DNA of 42,361 bases from Verrucomicrobiales bacterium (GTDB taxonomy: Bacteria; Verrucomicrobiota; Verrucomicrobiia; Verrucomicrobiales; DEV007): contig JAEUHH010000032.1 of NCBI GenBank assembly GCA_016795505.1, positions 1-42,361 on the forward strand, in the 5' to 3' direction. A program made the position numbers and the translations under genes. The number at the start of each line of letters is the position of its first letter. Position 1 is the first letter of the stretch. This document shows, piece after piece, positions 7,039 to 13,939 of the stretch. The notes under the pieces were generated by a model that was not told where the DNA came from, did not search any database, and saw only the letters and a list, made by a program, of their open reading frames with translations.

Positions 7039-7728
7039 TCAGGGCTTCTTGTCGTCCTGGGCCGGCAGGGACCAGACGCGGATGTCGTCGACTTCGACGC
7101 CGTCGCCGAGACAGCGGAAGACGAGGGTGGGGGTCTTCACGTGGAAGGTGGGATGGGTGGAGGCGAGGGACAACTGGACTGAGCCACTTTCGGCAGCGAG
7201 GGAGGCCTTCACGGAGTTGCCGATTTTTTCGACGATGAGGGTGTGCCACACGTCGGGGGCGATCGTGGCGTCGGCTGTGGCGAGGACGACGTTGGGGTCT
7301 TCCTTGGGCTTGTTTTTGTCGACGTGTTTCATCAATTTCGCTCCCTGTGGCGTGACGATGACGGAAAACAGGTGGCCGCGCTTCGGGAGCTGGCCGGGGG
7401 CGGGGTCGAAGCCGAAGTGAAAAGCTTCGGGTTTCGGGCCGGTGAAGCGAAAGCGCAGGGAAAAGCGCCCGTCCTGCATCGGCAGCACGCGGCGGGCGGC
7501 GGCGGCGTGCTTGTCGGCGGGGAGTTCGCGGCCGCGCAGCACGCCAGCGACGGGCTGCCATTCGCCGTATTGGACGAGCCAGCCTTTGGCCAGAGCCGGG
7601 GCGTCGAAGGTCTCTTCAAAGGTGGGAGGACCGGGATCAGCCGCGCGGACCGGCTGGGCGGACGGCATCAGGAGGGCCGCAGCCAGAATGACGACGGCGA
7701 CGGGCAGGGAAAGCGGAAACGGTTTCAT
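7039..7728 (-). CDS. secreted LamG/DUF1080-like protein
   Basis: 229 residues from ATG 7728; the frame stays open upstream but the sequence from here gives a good Sec signal (MKPFPLSLPVAVVILAAALL, cleavage after PVRAA). The mature part looks like a single concanavalin-type beta sandwich: TFEETFDAPALAKGWLVQYG at its start, then FSLRFRFTGPKPEAFHFGFD, DVWHTLIVEKIGNSVKA and the closing VEVDDIRVW. This is the layout of 3-keto-disaccharide hydrolase (DUF1080)-like domains, very common in Verrucomicrobiota and Planctomycetota. Sugar binding is plausible and an enzymatic role uncertain. It lies 34 bp upstream of the sugar-binding lipoprotein gene. Confidence 0.75.
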   Translation of the reverse strand: MKPFPLSLPVAVVILAAALLMPSAQPVRAADPGPPTFEETFDAPALAKGWLVQYGEWQPVAGVLRGRELPADKHAAAARRVLPMQDGRFSLRFRFTGPKPEAFHFGFDPAPGQLPKRGHLFSVIVTPQGAKLMKHVDKNKPKEDPNVVLATADATIAPDVWHTLIVEKIGNSVKASLAAESGSVQLSLASTHPTFHVKTPTLVFRCLGDGVEVDDIRVWSLPAQDDKKP

Positions 7729-7786
7729 GGGAACCCGTTTCCTATAACCCAGAGGGGCTCCCGGGCTCAACCGGAAAAGCCGGGCA

Positions 7787-8173
7787 TCAGTAGGCGGCGA
7801 TGACTTCGATCTCGACGCGGGAGCCGAGCGGCAACGCCGCGACCTGCACGGTGGAGCGGGCGGGCTTGTGATCGCCCATCGCGGCGGCGTAGAGGGGATT
7901 GACGAGGGGGAAATCGCCCATGTCGGCGAGGAAAACGGTGGCTTTGACCACGCGGGAGAAATCGAGCCCCTGCGAGGCGAGCACGGCGGCGATATTGGCG
8001 AGGACCTGCCGCGTCTGGGCCTCGATGCCACCCTCGACCAGCTTCATGGTGGCTGGGTCGAGGGGGATCTGTCCCGAGCAGAACAGCAGGTCGCCGACAC
8101 GGGCGGCGTGGGAGTAGGGACCGATCGCCGAGGGGGCGCCGGGGGCGTCGATGAGGTGGATGGGGTCGCTCAT
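7787..8173 (-). CDS. ridA: RidA family reactive imine/enamine deaminase
   Basis: 128 residues, the usual family length, from ATG 8173; the longer open frame upstream has no family match. RidA hydrolyses reactive 2-aminoacrylate and related enamines made by PLP enzymes, releasing the keto acid and ammonia, in the cytoplasm. Seen: IGPYSHAARVGDLLFCSGQI, then QTRQVLANIAAVLASQG, and the substrate-anchoring Arg106 in PARSTVQVAALPLG with VEIEVIAAY at the C-terminus. All expected positions for the active-site cleft are present. It sits in the minus-strand cluster between an unknown protein and a secreted protein. Confidence 0.95.
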   Translation of the reverse strand: MSDPIHLIDAPGAPSAIGPYSHAARVGDLLFCSGQIPLDPATMKLVEGGIEAQTRQVLANIAAVLASQGLDFSRVVKATVFLADMGDFPLVNPLYAAAMGDHKPARSTVQVAALPLGSRVEIEVIAAY

Positions 8174-8234
8174 GGAGCGACTATGGCCGAAAGTGCGGTG
8201 GGGGAAAGCCGTTTTGCAGCGAGGCTGTGGGTGG

Positions 8235-8672
8235 TCAGTTCCGCCCGTGGACGATCCGGGCGCGGCCCACGCCGGCGAAGCGAAGCAGGCTCGCGAGACG
8301 CTCCACCAGCCGGTCAATCGCGGTCGTGACGGCATCCAGGTCGGCGCCCTGGATGCGGGCGAGGGCCGGCTCGACCTCGTAACAGCCCTCGCGGTAAGTG
8401 ATCGACAGGAGCAGCCGCAGGCAGCAGGGGCCGTCGGTCGCGGTCCCGGCCTTCGGCTCGACGGGGAGGACCGTCTGTCGGATGACCGTATCGATCGCGC
8501 GGATCAGATCCGGAGTGAACCGCAGGGGATCGGTGAAGATCCACTGCACGGAGAAGACAGCCGGGTCTCGGGCCGGGACGATGTCGATGAGGGCGTGTTC
8601 GCCGCCCGGATAGTGGAAAAAGGGACGGGGAATCCGGGGGAGGCGGTGGCTGGGAGAGAGCGTCGATTTCAT
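8235..8672 (-). CDS. hypothetical protein, first gene of the minus-strand cluster
   Basis: 145 residues from ATG 8672, no family recognised. It has neither signal peptide nor membrane segment. The middle (PRFF-like HYPGGEHALIDIVPARD, then VFSVQWIFTDPLRFTPDLIR) and a C-terminal helix with DAVTTAIDRLVERLASLLRF suggest a small alpha/beta cytoplasmic protein. It is 61 bp upstream of ridA on the same strand and directly downstream of the AT-rich control region, so it is probably the promoter-proximal gene of the cluster. A frame-shifted alternative open frame over it is Arg- and Pro-rich and is considered a shadow. Confidence 0.65.
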   Translation of the reverse strand: MKSTLSPSHRLPRIPRPFFHYPGGEHALIDIVPARDPAVFSVQWIFTDPLRFTPDLIRAIDTVIRQTVLPVEPKAGTATDGPCCLRLLLSITYREGCYEVEPALARIQGADLDAVTTAIDRLVERLASLLRFAGVGRARIVHGRN

Positions 8673-8846
8673 GGGATGGTCTGGTTGTGTTTTCGGTGAG
8701 TTCGGCAGCAGGCGAAAGCGTCAGGGTTTGCAAAAGTTCCCGTTAGGAAACACCCCGATGTGTCGCGCTGAATTCAACGGGATAGCGAAAATTTTAGAAT
8801 CCGCAACGAATTTTTAAAAATAAATGGTTTATTTTCAACGATTTAG

Positions 8847-8868
8847 GCTAACGCTTAGCTATTTTTTG
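8847..8868 (+). terminator. GCTAA-CGC-TTAGC hairpin with T-run
   Basis: A perfect 5-bp stem (8847-8851 with 8855-8859) with a 3-nt loop, followed by TATTTTTTG. The form is that of a weak intrinsic terminator on the plus strand, but no plus-strand gene lies upstream. It may equally be a protein-binding dyad. Confidence 0.3.
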
Positions 8869-8884
8869 ATTTTTAATAAATGAG

Positions 8885-8900
8885 TTTATCAAATGATAAA
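8885..8900. promoter_or_regulatory. 16-bp palindrome, candidate operator
   Basis: TTTATCA-AA-TGATAAA is a perfect 7-bp inverted repeat with a 2-bp centre, 19 bp before the start of the gene at 8920. Position and symmetry fit a dimeric repressor site, possibly for the 8920 product itself. Confidence 0.45.
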
Positions 8901-8919
8901 GTTGATATAGACTAAGCGC

Positions 8920-9447
8920 ATGGGCGCAGGAGAAATTCTCGAGTCGGTCACCAGGATGTGGCACGTGCTTGAGCCATTGGATGCGGATGCGAGGCAGGAG
9001 GCGCTTCACATCCTGCGGCGGCTCTGTGAATCGGCGGAGAGTGCCGAGGAGAAGCGGCGGTCACCGACCGATGGTAGCGGCGAGGACGTGCCGGCTCCGG
9101 CGCTTTCGCCGGCCTGGCAGCGGCAGTTCCGCCGACGGGTGGCGGGGCGGTCGATTCGATCGAATACGGAAAAAGTGCTGGTCGTGACTGCTGCGCTGCA
9201 CCTCAGCGAGACACGCGAGGGGCCGCTGCGGGTGCGGGAGATCCGCCGGGCGCTACTGGATTGTGGCGAGGACCAGATGGGCAACATCGCGTCGCTGCTG
9301 CGAGGGCTGGCAGACTGCCCCACGCCGAAGATCTCCCGGAAAAGCACGGACGGGGCGCGCTGCTCCTACGGCGTCACGGATGAAGGGTTGGCATGGGCCC
9401 GGGAGCTGATGGACGACGGTATCGATGTCGCAGAGCCGATCCACTGA
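8920..9447 (+). CDS. hypothetical protein with winged-helix-like C-terminus
   Basis: 175 residues, no named family recognised. The N-terminus is helical (SVTRMWHVLEPLDADARQEA), followed by a charged linker. From about residue 75 the pattern changes: VLVVTAALHLSETREGPLRV, REIRRALLDCGEDQMGN, ASLLRGLADCPTPKISRK and CSYGVTDEGLAWARELM. This reads as a winged-helix fold, with a recognition-type helix near 105-125 and a strand-turn-strand wing before the last helix. DNA binding is therefore inferred, not shown. It lies between a 16-bp palindrome and the large kinase gene on the same strand, 102 bp upstream of it, and could autoregulate. Confidence 0.65.
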   Translation: MGAGEILESVTRMWHVLEPLDADARQEALHILRRLCESAESAEEKRRSPTDGSGEDVPAPALSPAWQRQFRRRVAGRSIRSNTEKVLVVTAALHLSETREGPLRVREIRRALLDCGEDQMGNIASLLRGLADCPTPKISRKSTDGARCSYGVTDEGLAWARELMDDGIDVAEPIH

Positions 9448-9489
9448 GGTGCGATCGGCTCAGACCACTGAGATGGCGATAAAAGGCGG

Positions 9490-9518
9490 TTGATTAATTA
9501 CGGTTTTTACATAAATTA
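9490..9518 (+). promoter_or_regulatory. possible sigma-70-like promoter of the kinase gene
   Basis: TTGATT (9490-9495) is followed after 16-17 bp by TAAATT or AAATTA (9512-9518), in an AT-rich stretch 32 bp before the chosen start at 9550. Matches to the consensus are moderate. Confidence 0.3.
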
Positions 9519-9549
9519 TAGATTGTCTTAATTTTTGAATTTGGAGGAA

Positions 9550-12500
9550 ATGCATAAAGCGGTCCTGAAATCCCTGTTTTTGCTCGGTCTGGTCCTGGCC
9601 GGGCCGGCGTCGGGGTCCGATTCAGGTTCAGGCGCGAATTCGGGGCTGATTGTGCCGAATCTGCGGTTCAATCACCTCTCGGCGCGCGATGGTATCGTCG
9701 CCGGGGAGGTGCGGGCGATCATCCAGGACCGGGAATTGATGGTCTGGATTGGCACGGAGTCGGGCCTTTGCCGTTACGACGGCTATCAGGTGAGGACCTT
9801 CCGGAACTCCCTGGCTCAGGGTGACAGCCTGAGCAACAACTCGGTGGCCGACCTCGCGGAAGACGCCGACGGGACGATTTGGGTCGCCACGGAGAACGGC
9901 TTTCTCGACCGTCTCGACCCCAAGACTGGCCTGTTCGCCCATTACGTGGTGAAACTCGGCAACGACTCGAAGAGCCGGCTCGATGGCATCCAGAAGCTGC
10001 TGATCGACCGGAATCGCCAGCTCTGGGTCGGCAGTGGCGAAGGAGTGATCCTGATCGAGCCGGATCGCCGGGCTTCGCGCGTTGTTGCCCGTGCCGATGA
10101 GAAGTCCTGGCGTTGCACGACCTTGATCGAGGCTGCGGCCGGTGGCCTGTGGGCGGGCTCGGAGGACGGGGAAATCCTGCGTTATGAAGATAAATCAGGG
10201 CGCTTTGAGGTCGTCGGCACGGCTACGGGGCGGATCGAACATCTTCTGGAGGACTCTCAGGGCCGCCTGATGGCCTCTGTGAATGGGAGCGGCTTGTTGG
10301 TCTGGGATGGCAAGTCGGAAGCCGGCGGCAATTGGGTGACTTTGCACGACGACCCCACCGTGTTGACGGCAGTGGTCGGATCCAATGGTCGGGTGTGGAG
10401 CGGCTCTGGAGATGGATTGACACGTCTCGATCCCCGGAGCGGCCAGATGGTGAGTTTCCGCCAGGATTTGAATGATATCGGCAGTCTCAACGGCGTCGGT
10501 GTGTCGAGTTTGTTCGTGGACCGTTCCGGCGTGTTGTGGGTCGGCTATCGATCGGGCGGTGTGAGCCGGGTGTTGTTGGATCACCCCTGGTTTGAGAAAT
10601 TCGCCAATTCAGTGGAGGGCGGACCCGGCCTCACCGATCGGTCCGTGAGCGCGATCCTGTCGGCCCGGGAAGGTGGAATCTGGATTGGCACCGGTCGCGG
10701 GCTTGATTACTGGGTGGCTGGAGGCGCTCAGATCGTGAACGATGTGTTCAGCTTCCAATTTCCCGAGGAAGGAGCCGGCCGTGTGCCGACGGCGGTGTTC
10801 GAAGACAGTCGTGGGAAAGTCTGGGTGGGCACCCGCGATGGGCGGATCTTTTTCACCCATCCACCGGTCGGCGACGAGGCATTGGCAGGCGCCGGGGAGC
10901 GTCGCCTGTTGCCGGAAAGTTTGAGTGGAGAGATTACTTCGATCCTGGAAGACCCCAGCGGCCAACTATGGATCGGGTCGCGGGGCGGGGGGATCGCGAC
11001 GGTCGGGCCCGATGGTCAATGGCGCGGAGCCATGCTGCCCGGCGGGCCCGAAGGTCTCGGCGACCGCTTCATCAATGATTTGTGCCTCGCGCCCGACGGT
11101 ACCATCTGGGTGGCCACATCGTCCGACGGTGTGCTGCATTATGATCCCGTGGCCCGCCGCTTTGTGCAGGCCGATCATCTCTCCGGTGGGGAAGTGCTGG
11201 ACCTCCTGTTCGACAGCGAAGGCCATCTCTGGTGCGGCACGGCCGGTCGGGGTCTGACACGGCTCGATCTGGCGGCCAACGAGGTGATGACCATCAATCG
11301 GCGCAACAGTTCCGAAGCCAACCCGTTGCCCGACGACACGGTGCGGGGGCTCATCGAGGACAAAAGCGGGCATTTGTGGATTTCCACCGATCGCGGAGTC
11401 GCCCGGATGGATCGGAAAACGTTCGAGTTCCGCCCCTTTGACGAGCATGACGGGCTCCAGTCCGATGTGTTCCACTCCCGGGTCGCGGCGGTCTGCCGTC
11501 AAGGTCGGTTGCTTTTTGGCGGTCCGAATGGCCTGAGCGTCATCGATCCCGAGTCCCTGCCCGAGCCGCGCCGGGCCGAGCGGGCCATTCTGACCGGGCT
11601 GGAGCTGTTCGGCGATCCCGTGACGCCTTCTCCAGATGGCATTCTCAAACGGCCCCTGGCTTTGACCGACGAGATCACCATTCCCCACACCCGACACGGG
11701 CGGATCGGTTTCCGATTTGCGACGCTCGACTACACCACCCCCCGCCGCAGTCAGTTCCGCTATCGGTTGGAAGGGGTGGAAGACGACTGGCAGATGGCCG
11801 ATGACAACCGCCAGGCCACCTACACCGGTCTGCTGCCGGGGAGTTACCGCTTCGTTGTCGAATCCTCGTCCGACGGGGTGCAGTGGAATGACCAGAGCGC
11901 CAATGTCCGCCTCGTGGTGCGGCCGGCTTGGTATGCCCACCCGCTGACGCGGATCGGCTTGGGCCTGCTGGCCATTCTGCTGCTGGTGTATCTGTTCATT
12001 CACCGCTCCCGGGTCCGGGAGGAAACGCTGCGGCGCCAACAGGAACAACTTCAGGTGAAATACTCGCGGGCCGAGGCCGCCCTCGCGCGGCAGTTGCAGC
12101 ACGCCATGCTGCTGGAGCAGACCGGTCTGGCGCTCGCCTCGGACGACGACTCCGGGAATTTGCTCGCCAATGCCCTGCGGCAATTCGGCGAAGCCTTCGG
12201 CGTGGCCCGCAGTTTCGTCCGATCCGGGACGACCGGGATCGATGGCTACCGGCGGGGAGATTTCACGCTGATTGCGGAATATATCGATCCATCCATTCAG
12301 GGTAAGCGGGATAAATCCGGTCCGGACATGCTCGATGGCGAGCGATTCGTCACCAAATTGTTGCGGTCCGACCGATCCTTCGCCATTTCGGATGTATCGA
12401 GCCGACCGGACCTGTTTCCCGACACCTCCGGCTTTCAGGATTGCGGCACCCAGTCGATTTTGGCGGTGCGGACCCTGCATCAGGGCGAGCCGAACGGCTA

Positions 12501-13866
12501 CGTGGTGCTTCAGCACTGCGGCGAGGTCCGCGAATGGCAGGCGGATGAGATCAAGCTGCTGGAGTCGCTCGCCGGCCAGTTCGGCATGGTGCTCGCGCAG
12601 ATCGCCCAACAGGAGCGCGACGAGCGACACCGCCGGGAATTGGAGAAAGCCAAGCACGAGGCCGATCTCGCCAACCGGTCCAAGAGCGATTTCCTCGCCA
12701 AGATGACCCACGAGTTGCGCACCCCGCTCAATGCCATCATCGGCTTCTCGGAGTTGCTCTCCGACGACCATGACCTCACTCATCGTCAGCGCGAGACCCT
12801 CGACATCATCAATCACAGCGGCGAGCATCTGCTGGGCGTCATCAACGACATCCTCGAAGTCTCCAAAATCGAAGCCGGCAAGGTGGAGATGCGCCAGGAG
12901 CGCTTCAATCTCTCCAATCTGCTGGCTTCGGTCTATGAAATGCTGGCTTTCGGGGCCAAAAACAAGGGCCTTTCCTTCAGCATCGACAAGATCGGCGATC
13001 TGCCCGGCGACATCATCGCAGACAAGGGCAAACTGCGGCAGGTGCTGGTGAATCTGGTCGGCAATGCCACGAAATTCACCGAGAGCGGCGGCATCTCGAT
13101 CTCCGTGCGGGCCTCGCAACTGCTGCCCGACTCGAACCGCCGCTACATCGGCTTCGAGATCCGCGACAGTGGTCCGGGCATCGCCGAGGAGGAACTGCCG
13201 AAGCTTTTTGAAAAATTCACCCAGACCGAGTCGGGACAAAAAGCCCGCCGTGGCACCGGGCTCGGACTCGCGATCAGCAAGGCCTTCGTCGAGATGATGG
13301 GGGGCTGGGTCGAAGTCGCCAGCACCGTGGGCGTCGGCACTGTTTTCCGCTTCACCATTCTCTGCGAGGAGGCGACCGGCGAGGGAACTGTCGCTGCCAC
13401 GGGCGAGGGTGGCTTTGCTCCCGTCGCGACTGGCCAGCGCGGTCGCCGGCTTGCCGCCGGACATCCCGAGGTCCGCATCCTCATCGTCGAGGACCAGCCC
13501 GCCAACCGACTGCTGGCCACGCGCATCCTGCGTTCGGCCGGCTTTGCCCTCTGCGAGGCGGAGAACGGGGCCGAAGGCGTCGAGAAATGGCGTTCGTTCC
13601 ATCCTCACCTGATTCTGATGGATGAGGAAATGCCCGTGATGCGCGGTCGGGAGGCGACCCGCATCATCCGCGAAGAATCCGGGGACAACGGCCCGGTCAT
13701 CGTCGCGCTGACGGCTTTTGCCCTCGATGAGACTCGCATCGCGGCCCTGTCGAACGGCTCGGATGACTTTTTGGCGAAGCCGTTCCGCATCGACGACCTG
13801 CTCGGCATGATCTCGCGGCACCTGCCGGTCGAGTTCGAAAGCGGCCCCGATGCCGCCGCCGCGTAG
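9550..13866 (+). CDS. propeller-type hybrid sensor histidine kinase (HTCS-like without HTH)
   Basis: 1438 residues from ATG 9550, which gives a clean signal peptide (MHKAVLKSLFLLGLVLAGPA) and has GGAGG just upstream; a TTG at 9535 is the alternative. Order: periplasmic two-component propeller repeats (about 30-690, many WIGTxxGLxRxD-type motifs), a Y_Y_Y domain (about 716-795), one membrane helix (about 801-817), a GAF-like domain (about 850-1018), HisKA with His1054 in MTHELRTPLNAI, HATPase with NLVGNATKF, DSGPGIAEEE and GTGLGLAISK, then a receiver with the phospho-acceptor Asp1358 in LILMDEEMPVM and Lys in LAKPF. Unlike Bacteroidota HTCS proteins it ends after the receiver, with no AraC output. 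It must pass the signal to a separate protein, not identified here. PSD1 and DUF1501 genes follow on the same strand. Confidence 0.95.
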   Translation: MHKAVLKSLFLLGLVLAGPASGSDSGSGANSGLIVPNLRFNHLSARDGIVAGEVRAIIQDRELMVWIGTESGLCRYDGYQVRTFRNSLAQGDSLSNNSVADLAEDADGTIWVATENGFLDRLDPKTGLFAHYVVKLGNDSKSRLDGIQKLLIDRNRQLWVGSGEGVILIEPDRRASRVVARADEKSWRCTTLIEAAAGGLWAGSEDGEILRYEDKSGRFEVVGTATGRIEHLLEDSQGRLMASVNGSGLLVWDGKSEAGGNWVTLHDDPTVLTAVVGSNGRVWSGSGDGLTRLDPRSGQMVSFRQDLNDIGSLNGVGVSSLFVDRSGVLWVGYRSGGVSRVLLDHPWFEKFANSVEGGPGLTDRSVSAILSAREGGIWIGTGRGLDYWVAGGAQIVNDVFSFQFPEEGAGRVPTAVFEDSRGKVWVGTRDGRIFFTHPPVGDEALAGAGERRLLPESLSGEITSILEDPSGQLWIGSRGGGIATVGPDGQWRGAMLPGGPEGLGDRFINDLCLAPDGTIWVATSSDGVLHYDPVARRFVQADHLSGGEVLDLLFDSEGHLWCGTAGRGLTRLDLAANEVMTINRRNSSEANPLPDDTVRGLIEDKSGHLWISTDRGVARMDRKTFEFRPFDEHDGLQSDVFHSRVAAVCRQGRLLFGGPNGLSVIDPESLPEPRRAERAILTGLELFGDPVTPSPDGILKRPLALTDEITIPHTRHGRIGFRFATLDYTTPRRSQFRYRLEGVEDDWQMADDNRQATYTGLLPGSYRFVVESSSDGVQWNDQSANVRLVVRPAWYAHPLTRIGLGLLAILLLVYLFIHRSRVREETLRRQQEQLQVKYSRAEAALARQLQHAMLLEQTGLALASDDDSGNLLANALRQFGEAFGVARSFVRSGTTGIDGYRRGDFTLIAEYIDPSIQGKRDKSGPDMLDGERFVTKLLRSDRSFAISDVSSRPDLFPDTSGFQDCGTQSILAVRTLHQGEPNGYVVLQHCGEVREWQADEIKLLESLAGQFGMVLAQIAQQERDERHRRELEKAKHEADLANRSKSDFLAKMTHELRTPLNAIIGFSELLSDDHDLTHRQRETLDIINHSGEHLLGVINDILEVSKIEAGKVEMRQERFNLSNLLASVYEMLAFGAKNKGLSFSIDKIGDLPGDIIADKGKLRQVLVNLVGNATKFTESGGISISVRASQLLPDSNRRYIGFEIRDSGPGIAEEELPKLFEKFTQTESGQKARRGTGLGLAISKAFVEMMGGWVEVASTVGVGTVFRFTILCEEATGEGTVAATGEGGFAPVATGQRGRRLAAGHPEVRILIVEDQPANRLLATRILRSAGFALCEAENGAEGVEKWRSFHPHLILMDEEMPVMRGREATRIIREESGDNGPVIVALTAFALDETRIAALSNGSDDFLAKPFRIDDLLGMISRHLPVEFESGPDAAAA

Positions 13867-13939
13867 AGCCGGCTCCCCGCGCAAATCCGTGGTTTGGAGG
13901 CCAGCCGAGTCGTGCTACCGTCCGGCTGTCGTCTCGTCT

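Larger units (their letters stand above)
8740..8919. promoter_or_regulatory. AT-rich divergent control region
   Basis: About 180 bp of conspicuously AT-rich DNA in a GC-rich window, between the minus-strand cluster starting at 8672 and the plus-strand gene at 8920. It contains two inverted repeats listed separately and several TATA-like stretches (for example TATAGA at 8906-8911), but no -35/-10 pair with good spacing that I would commit to. Divergent promoters are the natural reading. Confidence 0.6.

Noticed and set aside
6015-7238. 407-residue plus-strand frame
   Set aside because: Antisense shadow of the sugar-binding lipoprotein, which has full family motifs on the minus strand.
8920-9447. 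Assignment of the 8920 gene to a named transcription factor family
   Set aside because: Only the strand-helix pattern suggests a winged helix; no family signature could be matched by eye.
10966-13884. 972-residue minus-strand frame
   Set aside because: Antisense of the hybrid kinase, whose HisKA, HATPase and receiver motifs are unambiguous.
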